From CAUTYU01 sp963545205 (GTDB taxonomy: Bacteria; Desulfobacterota; Desulfovibrionia; Desulfovibrionales; Desulfomicrobiaceae), in contig CAUUHW010000003.1 in NCBI GenBank assembly GCA_963545205.1, positions 191,491 through 255,490 on the forward strand: a DNA stretch of 64,000 bases, read 5' to 3'. The notes under the pieces were generated by a model that saw only the letters and a program-made list of their open reading frames with translations, ran no database searches and was not told the origin of the DNA. Positions 1-8,666 of this stretch are shown here, in pieces. Position 1 is the first letter of the stretch; the number at the start of each line of letters is the position of its first letter. Position numbers and translations under genes: made by a program.

Positions 1-165
1 CCCACGCATTTTCAACCCGCCATGCAGGATATTGAGCAGGGTTGATTTTCCCGCGCCTGAACGGCCGGTTAAAAACAGAAAATCTCCGGCACTCAGGTCA
101 AAACTGAGATTGTTGAGTACCCATTGCTGCCCAAACGTATGAAAAAGATTACGTATTTTTATCAT
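1..165 (-). CDS. ftsE: FtsE-like ABC transporter ATP-binding protein (N-terminal part, runs off the window)
   Basis: Fifty-five residues are visible, starting at the ATG whose complement lies at 163-165. The peptide starts MIKIRNLFHTFG and has a Walker A motif, FLTGRSGAGKSTLLNIL, at residues 31-47. The FLTGxSGAGKSTLL form is typical of FtsE, the ATPase that with FtsX controls cell-wall hydrolases at the division septum. The rest of the gene and any ftsX lie outside the window, so a generic ABC ATPase of the LolD type is possible. The gene reads away from the terminator at 321-357. Confidence 0.65.
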   Translation of the reverse strand, partial: MIKIRNLFHTFGQQWVLNNLSFDLSAGDFLFLTGRSGAGKSTLLNILHGGLKMRG

Positions 166-320
166 TTGTTGCGTGCTTTGAAAGCGTACAGGCTGTTTTG
201 TATGCACCAGCTTTCAAGCGTATAAAAAAATGTTTTTTTTGGCAAAAGTCAATTTTGGTGTAACCTGAAAGAATTCCCTTGGTTTTTCTGTCTGAGGCAA
301 TTTTTGCGTTAACAAGGTCG

Positions 321-357
321 ACAAAAAAGGCAGAACCCGCGGCCCTGCCTTTTTTGT
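321..357 (-). terminator. Rho-independent terminator after the CoA-disulfide reductase-like gene
   Basis: A perfect 13-bp inverted repeat, ACAAAAAAGGCAG (321-333) and CTGCCTTTTTTGT (345-357), surrounds an 11-nt loop. Read on the minus strand it is a GC stem followed by a T run, 38 bp after the stop codon at 396-398. The A/T tracts are symmetrical, so it could work in both directions. The 230 bp between 166 and 395 hold no other feature I can support. Confidence 0.8.
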
Positions 358-395
358 GTAACTGAAATCCGGTTGAATCGGTGTTGCTTCCCGGT

Positions 396-2111
396 TTAGT
401 CTTTTCCGATCTTGATTCCCCAAAGGTCAAGAAGACCGGTACCGCCCTGGATGTTGTAGGCGTTTTCAATCCCTGCCTCTCTCATGATGAGCTGGCATTC
501 AAAGGATCTGTTGCCTGAGGTACACAGGAGGATAATCTTTTTGTCTTTTGGAATCTCGTTGACCCGTTCGCGCATTGAAGCGTAGGGGATATTCAGCCAG
601 CACTTGCCGTATTTTTGGCAGGCTTCTTTGGCTTCAACTTCTGTGCGTGTGTCAAGGAACAACACGCCGTTGCTTTCGCGGTTATCAAAGATTTCCTTGA
701 ATTCATTGGCCTCAATAACCTGGTTGCGGCCTTCAATGATGTTCTCAGCGATATTGGCAATGGAGTTGACAATATCCATGGCTGAAGAAAATGGTGGCGC
801 GTAAGCTGTTTCCATATTGGCCAGGTCGTGGAGTGTTGGCTTGTAAGGCAGTATCGCTCCAACACAGTCGATTCTGGCTTTAAGGGCGTCTCCAGCCTTG
901 GCCGCGCCTTGCATACCAAGAACCCGGCCTGTTTTTTTCTCGACAACCAGCTCAAGAATAAGAGGACCGGCTCCGGGAAAGAAGTGAGACCGGTCAGTCT
1001 GGATAGCCTGGGCGCGAACAGCGTCAAATCCGGCCATTTTCGCGGCCTTGATGCTCAGCCCTGTTCCGCCAAAGGCCATGTCAAAGGTACGGACCATAAA
1101 TGTACCAACCACTCCCTGAAAAGTTTCGCGCTTTCCGGCCAGATTGCTGCCGATAACCCGGCCCTGACGGTTGGCTATGGAGCCAAGGGGCAGGAAGAAA
1201 GGCTGTTCGGAAACAAGGTTTTCAACCTGGACGCAATCACCACCGGCATAGATGCACGGATCAGAAGTCTGCATTCTTTTGTTGACCAGGATTGTACCTC
1301 TGGGGGAAACGTCAAGTCCGGCGTCCTTGGCGATCTGGGTGTTGGGAATGACACCGGCGGAAACAATGAGCAGGTCCGCTTCAATCTCTCTTTTGTCAGT
1401 GATGATTTTTTCGACCTTTCCATTTCCTTTCACTTCCACAACCTTTTCCTGCAGGTGGACAGTGATTCCTTTTTCTTCCATGTGGTTCTGGCAGATATGG
1501 GCAAGTTCCTTACTCAAAACGCCGGGCAGCACCTGATCAAAGATTTCAACGCAGGTGGTGTTGATGCCCCACATATCAGAGAAAGCCTCAACCATTTCAA
1601 GGCCGATAAATCCCGCGCCAATGACAACAGCGTTGTTGACTTTGCCTTTTTCAATCATCTTTTTGATATTGATGCCATCTTCAAGGGTGGCAACAGTAAA
1701 CACGCCTTCGAGTTTATCTCCGGGCAGATTCAGTTGCCGTGGAGAACTTCCTGTTGCGATAACCAGCTGGTCATACGGCAGAGTTGTTTCTTCCCCTGTG
1801 ATAACGTGCTTGACCAGGACAGTTTTTGCTTTTCTGTCGATTTTCAGGGCCTTGGTCTCATCCATTACCGTAATTCCCTTGGCTTCCTTGAAAAATTTTG
1901 GATCACGGACAGAGTGGAATGCTGTGCTTTGCAGTTCCCTGTAGTCGTTTATGTCTCCTGAAACATAGTAGGGAATTCCGCAACCGCCATAAGAAATGAG
2001 GCGCTGCTGGTCAACAAGCGTGACTTCCGCGTCCGGCTGCAAACGTTTCAGACGGCTAGCCGCCTTTGGGCCTATGGCCACTCCGCCGATTACTACAACT
2101 TTTTGTGACAT
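396..2111 (-). CDS. FAD-dependent CoA-disulfide reductase / NADH oxidase-type flavoprotein with C-terminal rhodanese domain
   Basis: The 571-residue protein has an N-terminal FAD fold (VVVIGGVAIGPKAA), the family's redox cysteine in YGGCGIPYY near residue 44, an NAD(P)-binding fold (VVIGAGFIGLEMVEAF near 150), the second FAD motif YAGGDC, a dimerisation domain, and a C-terminal rhodanese domain with cysteine motif LLCTSGNRS. This is the CoADR-Rhd class, which reduces CoA disulfides or persulfides and moves sulfane sulfur in the cytoplasm. I start at 2111 (MSQKVVV) because GGAG lies 5 nt upstream; a longer start at 2135 has no better site. A near-palindrome lies about 95 bp upstream, and the terminator at 321-357 ends the unit, so it is probably monocistronic. 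The exact substrate cannot be read from sequence. Confidence 0.88.
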   Translation of the reverse strand: MSQKVVVIGGVAIGPKAASRLKRLQPDAEVTLVDQQRLISYGGCGIPYYVSGDINDYRELQSTAFHSVRDPKFFKEAKGITVMDETKALKIDRKAKTVLVKHVITGEETTLPYDQLVIATGSSPRQLNLPGDKLEGVFTVATLEDGINIKKMIEKGKVNNAVVIGAGFIGLEMVEAFSDMWGINTTCVEIFDQVLPGVLSKELAHICQNHMEEKGITVHLQEKVVEVKGNGKVEKIITDKREIEADLLIVSAGVIPNTQIAKDAGLDVSPRGTILVNKRMQTSDPCIYAGGDCVQVENLVSEQPFFLPLGSIANRQGRVIGSNLAGKRETFQGVVGTFMVRTFDMAFGGTGLSIKAAKMAGFDAVRAQAIQTDRSHFFPGAGPLILELVVEKKTGRVLGMQGAAKAGDALKARIDCVGAILPYKPTLHDLANMETAYAPPFSSAMDIVNSIANIAENIIEGRNQVIEANEFKEIFDNRESNGVLFLDTRTEVEAKEACQKYGKCWLNIPYASMRERVNEIPKDKKIILLCTSGNRSFECQLIMREAGIENAYNIQGGTGLLDLWGIKIGKD

Positions 2112-2203
2112 GCCAACTCCTTCTCTAATAAACATATTAAAATGATTAAAAAAATTGCCTTGTGGCTTGGTAGAGGTTCAAGGCAAAAGTCCAAAAAAAT
2201 ACA

Positions 2204-2219
2204 ATGTGATATATTACAT
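2204..2219. promoter_or_regulatory. Near-palindrome in a divergent promoter region (candidate operator)
   Basis: ATGTGATATATTACAT is self-complementary except for one mismatched pair. It lies between the divergent flavoprotein gene (start 2111) and gph (start 2370). The TGTGA half resembles Crp/Fnr-family half sites, but no regulator is encoded next to it. Confidence 0.35.
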
Positions 2220-2311
2220 CTCCAATAACAGAATGGCAAGTCTTTTCTTTCACAACCACAAAAAATATGGATTTGCGCCTGGTATGTTTGTTGTGTTAGA
2301 CCATCTTCTCA

Positions 2312-2340
2312 GGGCCGGGCAACAGTCGGCCCGGGTTTTT
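2312..2340 (+). terminator. Hairpin with T run in the gph leader (weak terminator or attenuator)
   Basis: GGGCCG (2312-2317) and CGGCCC (2327-2332) pair around a 9-nt loop, followed by GGG and then TTTTT at 2336-2340, about 30 bp before the gph start. No gene is visible upstream on this strand, so it may attenuate the gph transcript. The six-pair stem is short. Confidence 0.35.
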
Positions 2341-2369
2341 ATCTGTTTTTCAATCACATGGAGATGAGT

Positions 2370-3035
2370 ATGAAATATGAAGCTGTACTGTTTGATATGG
2401 ACGGAACCCTGCTGGATACCATTGAGGTTATTGCCCTGTCCGTGAATACGGCTCTGCGCCGTTTGCGCCTTCCTGTACATCCGACAGAGGCCTATAAAAA
2501 GATGATTGGTGACGGGGTTGTAAAGTTGTGCGAACGGGCTTTGCCCGCAGATATGCGCCAGAACAGTGAAATTGTGCGTGATGTGCGCATCGGATTTGAA
2601 TGTGTGTATCTGGCAACTCAAAATTCCCTGACGAAGTTATATAATGGTATTGAAAACCTGCTGGGCGCCTTGCAGAAAAAGGGCGTGAAAATGGCCATTA
2701 TCACCAACAAACCCCATGACTTGGCACTGGAAAGCGCGGCTGATTTGCTGCCCGGCTGCTTTGAAACCGTTTTGGGCCAGTCTGATGAGATTCCCTGCAA
2801 ACCCGACCCGACAGCGGCTTTGCGCGCAGCTGCGCACATGGGTTTGGCCCCTGAAAAATGTCTGTTTCTGGGCGACAGCTGCGCGGACATGAAAACAGGC
2901 ACCAACGCTGGTATGATTTCTGTTGGAGCGTTGTGGGGTTTTTCTCCCCGCGACCTGCTTGAAAAATGCGGAGCGAAATTCTTTGTACAGCATCCGGCAG
3001 ATGTTTTGCGCCTGGTGCAGCACGGAACTGTTTAA
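2370..3035 (+). CDS. gph: HAD-superfamily phosphatase, phosphoglycolate phosphatase-like
   Basis: 221 residues. HAD motif I is FDMDGTLLDT near the N-terminus (nucleophile and acid/base Asp), followed by a helical cap, motif II ITNKP near residue 113, the Lys motif around CKPDP, and motif IV LFLGDSCADMKTG. This is the cap arrangement of Gph, which removes 2-phosphoglycolate formed in DNA 3'-end repair; PpaX/PgmB-type phosphatases look similar, so the substrate is inferred. Start chosen at 2370 because GGAG sits 6 nt upstream; an upstream in-frame ATG at 2358 lacks a ribosome site. It converges with the Dabb gene. Confidence 0.8.
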   Translation: MKYEAVLFDMDGTLLDTIEVIALSVNTALRRLRLPVHPTEAYKKMIGDGVVKLCERALPADMRQNSEIVRDVRIGFECVYLATQNSLTKLYNGIENLLGALQKKGVKMAIITNKPHDLALESAADLLPGCFETVLGQSDEIPCKPDPTAALRAAAHMGLAPEKCLFLGDSCADMKTGTNAGMISVGALWGFSPRDLLEKCGAKFFVQHPADVLRLVQHGTV

Positions 3036-3088
3036 GTGGAGCAGTTGCCCCAGGTTGTATGAGGGTAACTACAAAACAAGACAGGCCA

Positions 3089-3391
3089 CTACACCTCGTA
3101 GTCAACAACGCTGCGCCCCGCCACAACCTGTTTGATAAAATCCACGCAGCGCAGGTGTTCAGGGTGCACAGCGTAGGCATGTAAGTCTTCCTTGCTGGCA
3201 AATTCAGCGTACAAAAGAATGTCGCACGCAGGTGTGGCCTCAAAAATGTTGCAGGAAACTTCCAGCTTTCGGGCCAGGTCAATTTTTTGGGGCAGCTCGC
3301 TGAGCATTGCCTGCATGACCCGTGCATTTTCCTGCCCGCTTTTTCCAAGAGCATTTTCTTTCATCTGCCACATAACAATATGTTTTATCAT
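3089..3391 (-). CDS. Dabb (stress-responsive alpha/beta barrel) domain protein
   Basis: About 100 residues starting MIKHIVMWQMK, with the pattern of a Dabb domain: an N-terminal hydrophobic strand IKHIVMW, a central DILLYAEFASKEDLHAY segment, and a C-terminal HPEHLRCVDFIKQVVAGR. These dimeric ferredoxin-like barrels are small cytosolic proteins of mostly unknown role. The start at 3391 has AGGA about 6 nt upstream. Single gene between two plus-strand genes. The family is clear; the function is unknown. Confidence 0.8.
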   Translation of the reverse strand: MIKHIVMWQMKENALGKSGQENARVMQAMLSELPQKIDLARKLEVSCNIFEATPACDILLYAEFASKEDLHAYAVHPEHLRCVDFIKQVVAGRSVVDYEV

Positions 3392-3483
3392 GACATTTTC
3401 CTTGCCTGTCTTGTTCATAAGGTTTACTACCATTCGAACCGTACACAATTTTCCAATTTATTGCTTGTGAAGGAGCCTTGAAT

Positions 3484-5478
3484 ATGAGTGCTGAAATATC
3501 CCTGCTTTCCGGAGCCGTCAAGGTCTTTGGTCTGGCCTGTGCCGTTATTCTTGTCAGTCACCGATTTCGGGTTCCGCCCATTATTGGTTTTTTGCTGACA
3601 GGCGTGCTGGCCGGCCCGCATGGACTGGGACTGGTCGGGGCAACGGAACAGGTCAGGGTGCTGGCGGAACTTGGTGTTATTTTGTTGCTTTTTGTCATTG
3701 GACTGGAACTGTCTCTGGAAGAATTGTGGCGCCTGCGCCGCCCTGTTTTTCTGGGCGGCGGGGTTCAGGTTGCCCTGACGGTTGCTGTTTTTGCTGCTGT
3801 TGTGTTCCTGCTGGGGGCCGGACTTGGCAAATCTGTTTTTATTGGTTTTCTGGCCGCGCTCTCCAGTACAGCCATTGTACTGAAAGTGCTGGGAGAAAAG
3901 GCCCAGCTTGACGCTCCGCACGGCCGTATCGCGCTTGGCGCGCTTCTTTTTCAGGACGTGGCCGCTATCCCCATGATGCTGCTCGTCCCTTTGCTGGCCG
4001 GCACAAGTGATAATCCCTGGCAGATGCTGGGCCTTTTGTCGTTAAAAGCCCTTGGCGTGGGCCTGCTTGTGTTTATTGTCGCGCGCAAGGTTGTTCCGGT
4101 TGTGCTGCACGCGGTTATTCGTACCCGCAGCCGTGAATTGTTTTTGATAACCACGCTGGGCCTTTGTTTTTCCATTGCCATTCTGACTGCTGCCGCCGGA
4201 CTGTCCCTGTCCTTGGGCGCGTTTCTGGCCGGACTGATTATGAGCGAGTCCGAATACAGTTATTCCGCGCTGGAAGGTGTGCTGCCTTTTCGGGATGTTT
4301 TTACCAGTGTTTTTTTTATCTCTATCGGCATGCTGCTTGACCCGGTATTTGCCGCGACTCATCTGCCGCAGGTACTGGGGTTGACTTTTGCCGTGCTGAT
4401 TTTCAAGGCGTTTTTGGCGGCCGGTTCCGGTCTTGTTCTGGGCTATCCTTTATATGTCGCCCTGCTTAGCGGATTATGCCTGTGTCAGATTGGCGAGTTT
4501 TCCTTTGTGCTGGCCGGAGTCGGCATGGCTAATGATTTGCTTTCCCATACCGGCTACCAGTATTTTCTGGCGGTTGCCATTTTGACCATGGCGGTAACGC
4601 CGTTTTTGATCGCGGCTCTGCCCAGGCTGTCTGCTTGGCTGGTGCGGAAATTGCCGGCACCTGAAATCAGGGAAGAGATTACGGAAACAGAAGAACAGGG
4701 TGAAGAGGTGAGCGATCATCTGGTTATTGTTGGTTACGGTCTGGGCGGGCGTCATCTTGTCCGGGCCGCTCAGGCGGCCGGGATTCGGTACTTGGTGCTG
4801 GAAATGAACCCTGAAACCGTACGCCGTGAGCGCAATAAGGGCAAGCCTGTTTTTTATGGAGACGCGAGCCAGGCCGGAGTGTTGAACCATGTTCGCATCA
4901 GGCAGGCCAGAGTACTGGCGGTTGTTATTTCCGATCCAACCGCCATTGGCCGTATTGTGGCCGCGGCACGGGATTTGAACCCTGGTTTGCACATCATTGT
5001 CCGCACCCGCTTTGTCAGTCAGATTGACGCCCTGCTGCAGGCCGGAGCCCAGGAAGTCATTGCCGAGGAGTTTGCCACTTCCGTGGAAATGTTTTTACGC
5101 GTGCTTTCCACGTATCTTGTTCCGAAAAATGATATTGAGCGTTTTGTGCGTGAAATACGGGCCGAAGGCTATGATATGCTGCGTCGGCCGGCTGTTGACC
5201 TGACCTGCTCTGACCGGCAGGGCATAGCCTGCTCTTCTTTTGCAACCCATGTTGTCACTGTGGCCAGGGGTGCTTTTTTTGAAGGAAAAACCCTGATCGA
5301 AAGCAGGGTGCGTAATGAACACGGTCTGACTGTGGTGGCCATTCAGCGGGGAAAAGACATGACCCTTAATCCCGATCCGAACTGGGTTTTTCAGGCAGGA
5401 GATCAAGTGCATCTTTTTGGCGAACAGGCCAATCTCACGGATAACATTGATTTTTTTATTCAGGAAGAGGCAAAGTGA
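3484..5478 (+). CDS. CPA2-family cation:proton antiporter (KefB-type) with TrkA-N and TrkA-C domains
   Basis: 664 residues. Residues 1 to about 385 form a hydrophobic 12-13 helix exchanger domain with VLAGPHGLGLV and the LFVIGLELSLEELWRLRR segment typical of KefB/KefC/YbaL. An acidic linker leads to an NAD-binding RCK domain (HLVIVGYGLGGRHLV near 415) and a C-terminal TrkA-C domain (ESRVRNEHGLTVVAIQRG). It should be an inner-membrane K+/H+ or Na+/H+ antiporter gated by nucleotide. ATG at 3484 has GGAG 8 nt upstream; a TTG two codons earlier is too close to that site. Its stop overlaps the start of the Dus gene in a GTGA, so the two are translationally coupled. Confidence 0.88.
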   Translation: MSAEISLLSGAVKVFGLACAVILVSHRFRVPPIIGFLLTGVLAGPHGLGLVGATEQVRVLAELGVILLLFVIGLELSLEELWRLRRPVFLGGGVQVALTVAVFAAVVFLLGAGLGKSVFIGFLAALSSTAIVLKVLGEKAQLDAPHGRIALGALLFQDVAAIPMMLLVPLLAGTSDNPWQMLGLLSLKALGVGLLVFIVARKVVPVVLHAVIRTRSRELFLITTLGLCFSIAILTAAAGLSLSLGAFLAGLIMSESEYSYSALEGVLPFRDVFTSVFFISIGMLLDPVFAATHLPQVLGLTFAVLIFKAFLAAGSGLVLGYPLYVALLSGLCLCQIGEFSFVLAGVGMANDLLSHTGYQYFLAVAILTMAVTPFLIAALPRLSAWLVRKLPAPEIREEITETEEQGEEVSDHLVIVGYGLGGRHLVRAAQAAGIRYLVLEMNPETVRRERNKGKPVFYGDASQAGVLNHVRIRQARVLAVVISDPTAIGRIVAAARDLNPGLHIIVRTRFVSQIDALLQAGAQEVIAEEFATSVEMFLRVLSTYLVPKNDIERFVREIRAEGYDMLRRPAVDLTCSDRQGIACSSFATHVVTVARGAFFEGKTLIESRVRNEHGLTVVAIQRGKDMTLNPDPNWVFQAGDQVHLFGEQANLTDNIDFFIQEEAK

Positions 5479-6497
5479 GCACCTTGTCTGAGAGTGAATT
5501 TTTGTGCCGTCCCCTTCGTATCAGAAACCGCACGCTCTCCAATCGGCTCATACTCGCGCCCATGGTCGGCCTGACCCATATTGCCTTTCGGGAAGTGCTG
5601 GAGCAGTTTTCATCTCCGGCCCTGCTGAGTATGGAAATGTGCAGCGCCAGATCTCTGCCCTCGGAGCGTCCTGACAGATCCCATATTTTTCGCTGGCGGC
5701 AAGGGGAACAGGCGCGTCTGGTTTGCCAGCTGGTTGGCAGCGAACCTGCGGTGATGGCCGCGGCTGCCCGCCGCGTGGAACAGGAAGGCTTTTGGGGCGT
5801 GGATATCAATATGGGGTGCAGTGTCAGCGCCATTTGCAGGCAGGGGAGCGGGGCAGCATTGCTGCGTGATACCCGAAAAGCGCTGGCCGTGGTTGAGGCT
5901 GTGCGCGCGGCTGTTGACATTCCTGTTTCCGTCAAGTTCCGTTTGGGCTGGGAAGATAAACCGCTTGATCTGCCGGGCTTTTGTCAGGATCTGGAACGCG
6001 CGGGCGCTGACTGGCTGGTTTTTCATCCCCGTCTGGCTCCTGATCGCCGTTCCCGTCCGCTTAAACCCGGCTTTTTGGCTCAGGTAAAGGAAGCGGTGAG
6101 TATTCCGGTTTTTGGCAATGGCGATATTGTAGACACGGATTCAGCAGGCGGGATTTTGAAAAGCGGGTGTGACGGACTGGCTGTCGGGCGTATGGCTGTT
6201 GCCTGTCCCTGGGTATTTTCCCGTTTGCTGGGGCATTGCGTGCCGGAAGAAAACATTTTTTATCGTTACGCCCTGTCGCTGCTTACTGGTCTGGAAGTCT
6301 TTTTCCCGCCGAAGCGGGCCATGCGCCTGTATAAAATGGCTATCCGGTATGTTGCGGCCAATTTCGTTTTTGGTCATCAGCTTTACAGTTCCCTGGTAAA
6401 AGGAACAAATCTGGCTGATTTTCACGCCAACCTGCAATGTCTTGTGCCAACTCCGGCGCAGGGCTCGCGTCCCAATATTTTTCTTTTTACCGGTTGA
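5475..6497 (+). CDS. tRNA-dihydrouridine synthase family protein
   Basis: 340 residues, a TIM-barrel Dus enzyme that reduces uridines in the tRNA D-loop with FMN and NADPH. LILAPMVGLTHIAFR near the N-terminus, QLVGSEPAVMAAAARRVE, the active-site region VDINMGCSVSAICRQGSG, VKFRLGW, and the phosphate-binding FGNGDI and GLAVGRMA segments follow the Dus order. The usual NxGCP is NMGCS here; the Cys is kept and the Pro is replaced. DusB is the nearest subgroup by eye. GTG at 5475 overlaps the antiporter stop, with GGAAGAGG upstream. Confidence 0.85.
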   Translation: MSTLSESEFLCRPLRIRNRTLSNRLILAPMVGLTHIAFREVLEQFSSPALLSMEMCSARSLPSERPDRSHIFRWRQGEQARLVCQLVGSEPAVMAAAARRVEQEGFWGVDINMGCSVSAICRQGSGAALLRDTRKALAVVEAVRAAVDIPVSVKFRLGWEDKPLDLPGFCQDLERAGADWLVFHPRLAPDRRSRPLKPGFLAQVKEAVSIPVFGNGDIVDTDSAGGILKSGCDGLAVGRMAVACPWVFSRLLGHCVPEENIFYRYALSLLTGLEVFFPPKRAMRLYKMAIRYVAANFVFGHQLYSSLVKGTNLADFHANLQCLVPTPAQGSRPNIFLFTG

Positions 6498-6582
6498 CGA
6501 CATGGAAGAGAGTGGGGAATGGTGCAGAAAAAGAGTGTGGTTTTGACAGGGGCCTAAAGTATATTTTGTAAGGAGCTGGTAA

Positions 6583-8043
6583 ATGAGAGACAAGATTGAC
6601 AGTGAGGCTTTGAAGTGTGCTGCGGACGCAGATGTACGGCTCAATCAGATGTTTCGGCCCTACGCGTTAAAAATGGAGGCTGCCGGCCTGCATCCGATTG
6701 TGATCAATATGTTCAAGTGCTACTACGGGCAGCTTGTTTACGGCGCGCAGGGCAAGGTGACTGAACAGGAAATCCTGCCGGTTCAGAAGGGGGATATTCC
6801 AGATTATCAGGATATTGAGTCCTATGAGGACAAGGGGGCAGAAGCCCTGCGGCAGACTGTTGTTATCAAGTTAAACGGCGGTCTGGGAACCGGCATGGGC
6901 CTGGACTCCCCAAAATCCCTTATTCCTGTGCGCGGTACCCGGACTTTTCTTGAGCTGATGCTCAGTCAGATCCGTTTTTTGCGGAACAAATACAAAGTGG
7001 AACTGCCGTTTCTGCTTATGAACAGTTTTAAGACCCACATGGAAACCATGCTGGCCCTGCGTGATTTTGACAATGGCCTGACATATATTGAACCGGCTTT
7101 TTTACAGCACAGGTATCCGAAAATTTTGCAGGACAGTCTCGCGCCGGTCTCCTGGCCCGCCAATCCTGAACAGGAATGGAATCCGCCCGGGCACGGAGAT
7201 ATTTACACGGCGCTTCTGACTTCCAATCTTTTGCAGAATCTGCTTGAAAAAGGGTATAACTATGCCTTTGTCTCCAACGCGGACAATCTGGGCGCGATTA
7301 TGGACCGGCGTATTCTGGGCTATATATACGCGAATGAACTGCCCTTTTTGATGGAAGTGGCAGACCGCACCAAGGCGGACAGGAAAGGCGGACACCTGAT
7401 GCGCCTGCGTTCCAAAAACCGTCTTGCCCTGCGGGAAGTGGCTCAGTGCCCGGAAAATGAGATCCATTTTTTTTCTGATATTGAACGGTATTGTTTTTTC
7501 AATACCAATTCGATCTGGCTTGATTTGCGGGTGCTTGAGCAGGTTTTTTTGTATCACCGTTCCATACCGCTTGATCTGATTATCAATCCTAAAAATGTGG
7601 ATTCTCGTGACGCGGCTTCTCCCAGGATTTTTCAGCTGGAAACAGCTATGGGATCGGCTATTTCAGCTTTTCGTGATGCCGTGGCCATCCGTGTACCCCG
7701 TAACCGGTTCGCGCCAGTCAAAAGTACAGCGGACCTGCTGTTGGTCAGGTCTGACTGTTATGTCCTGACTGAACAGCAGACCCTGGTAGTCAGTCCGCAA
7801 AGACTGGACGTTTTGCCTGTTATCTGTCTTGATGACCGCTATTATCGTAATCTTGATGATTTTAATCTGCGTTTCCCTGACGGGCCGCCATCTTTGCTGG
7901 AATGTACCTCGCTTATTGTTACGGGCGATATCGTTTTTGAGCCCGGAGTTGTCCTGCGTGGAGATGTGCGGCTTGAAAATCATTCCGGATCGCAGGTAAA
8001 ATTGCTGGCAGGGCAGGTCGTCACCGGAAAAATGATCTGGTAG
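6583..8043 (+). CDS. UTP--glucose-1-phosphate uridylyltransferase, UDPGP (eukaryote-like) family
   Basis: 486 residues that make UDP-glucose from UTP and glucose-1-phosphate. The signature KLNGGLGTGMGLDSPKSLIP sits near residues 90-110, followed by FLLMNSF, the GHGD metal/UTP loop (NPPGHGDIY), FVSNADNLGA and a C-terminal beta-helix-like tail ending LLAGQVVTGKM. This family is unrelated to bacterial GalU. GGAG lies 7 nt before ATG. With the sugar mutase at 44605-45981 and the dehydrogenase at 32290-33618 it completes a route to UDP-glucuronate. Confidence 0.9.
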   Translation: MRDKIDSEALKCAADADVRLNQMFRPYALKMEAAGLHPIVINMFKCYYGQLVYGAQGKVTEQEILPVQKGDIPDYQDIESYEDKGAEALRQTVVIKLNGGLGTGMGLDSPKSLIPVRGTRTFLELMLSQIRFLRNKYKVELPFLLMNSFKTHMETMLALRDFDNGLTYIEPAFLQHRYPKILQDSLAPVSWPANPEQEWNPPGHGDIYTALLTSNLLQNLLEKGYNYAFVSNADNLGAIMDRRILGYIYANELPFLMEVADRTKADRKGGHLMRLRSKNRLALREVAQCPENEIHFFSDIERYCFFNTNSIWLDLRVLEQVFLYHRSIPLDLIINPKNVDSRDAASPRIFQLETAMGSAISAFRDAVAIRVPRNRFAPVKSTADLLLVRSDCYVLTEQQTLVVSPQRLDVLPVICLDDRYYRNLDDFNLRFPDGPPSLLECTSLIVTGDIVFEPGVVLRGDVRLENHSGSQVKLLAGQVVTGKMIW

Positions 8044-8080
8044 GCACGAAAGCATATTTTTGTGTAACAGGTACTGATAG

Positions 8081-8665
8081 ATGAATATTCTTGATATTGT
8101 TTTCTTGCTGGTTTTGTCTTTTTTGCTTATCCGCGGTTTTTTTAACGGCATTATTCAGGAAATTGCTTCCATTGCGTCTTTTATTCTAGCCTTTGTCTTG
8201 GCCAGTAACTATTACGGCCTGTTTGAGCCTTTTTTCCGTTCCTTTTCAGGCTTGGAAGAAGCATGGGCTATGATTCTGGCCTATGCGGTCTGTTTTTTTG
8301 TTGTCATGCTGGCTGTTTTTGTTCTTGCGCATATTTTGAAGAAATTTTTACGACTGACTGCGTTTGGTTGGCTGGATACCCTTGGCGGCGGTGGAGTGGG
8401 ATTTTTTAAGGGTGCTTTTCTTTGCGCTATTTTTTTGTTTATTTTAACTGTTTTTTTACCCCGTGATACAAGCCTGTTGCGGGAGTCAAAAATTTCTCCG
8501 TATATTGCCAGGTTCAGCAGTGTCTTGGCTTCTTATGTTCCAAAAGCCATGCAGCAGAATTTTGAAAACAACAGTCAGCGTATCCAGCAAAAATGGTATG
8601 AACGTTTTTTGGGGCAGTTCGTTAACAGCTTCACGCAAAAGGAAACAACTCAAGGTAAGCAATAA
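8081..8665 (+). CDS. cvpA: CvpA family membrane protein
   Basis: 194 residues with four predicted membrane helices: 5-25, 30-50, a pair around 65-90, and one after the DTLGGGGVGFFKGAFLCAI motif near 105-125. The N-terminal NILDIVFLLVLSFLLIRGFFNG and the GGxxGxxKG turn are CvpA hallmarks. CvpA proteins are inner-membrane proteins linked to envelope homeostasis and colicin V export; the mechanism is not settled. The C-terminal tail is polar. One base separates its stop from the mazG start, so they form an operon. Confidence 0.85.
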   Translation: MNILDIVFLLVLSFLLIRGFFNGIIQEIASIASFILAFVLASNYYGLFEPFFRSFSGLEEAWAMILAYAVCFFVVMLAVFVLAHILKKFLRLTAFGWLDTLGGGGVGFFKGAFLCAIFLFILTVFLPRDTSLLRESKISPYIARFSSVLASYVPKAMQQNFENNSQRIQQKWYERFLGQFVNSFTQKETTQGKQ

Positions 8666-8666
8666 A

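Noticed and set aside
828..1961. Long plus-strand ORF (377 codons) opposite the CoADR-rhodanese gene
   Set aside because: It is the antisense shadow of a clear flavoprotein, has no domain, and shows the composition expected of an antisense frame.
2155..2367. Plus-strand ORF of 70 codons before gph
   Set aside because: It spans the divergent promoter region and the hairpin, and its sequence resembles nothing; better read as regulatory DNA.
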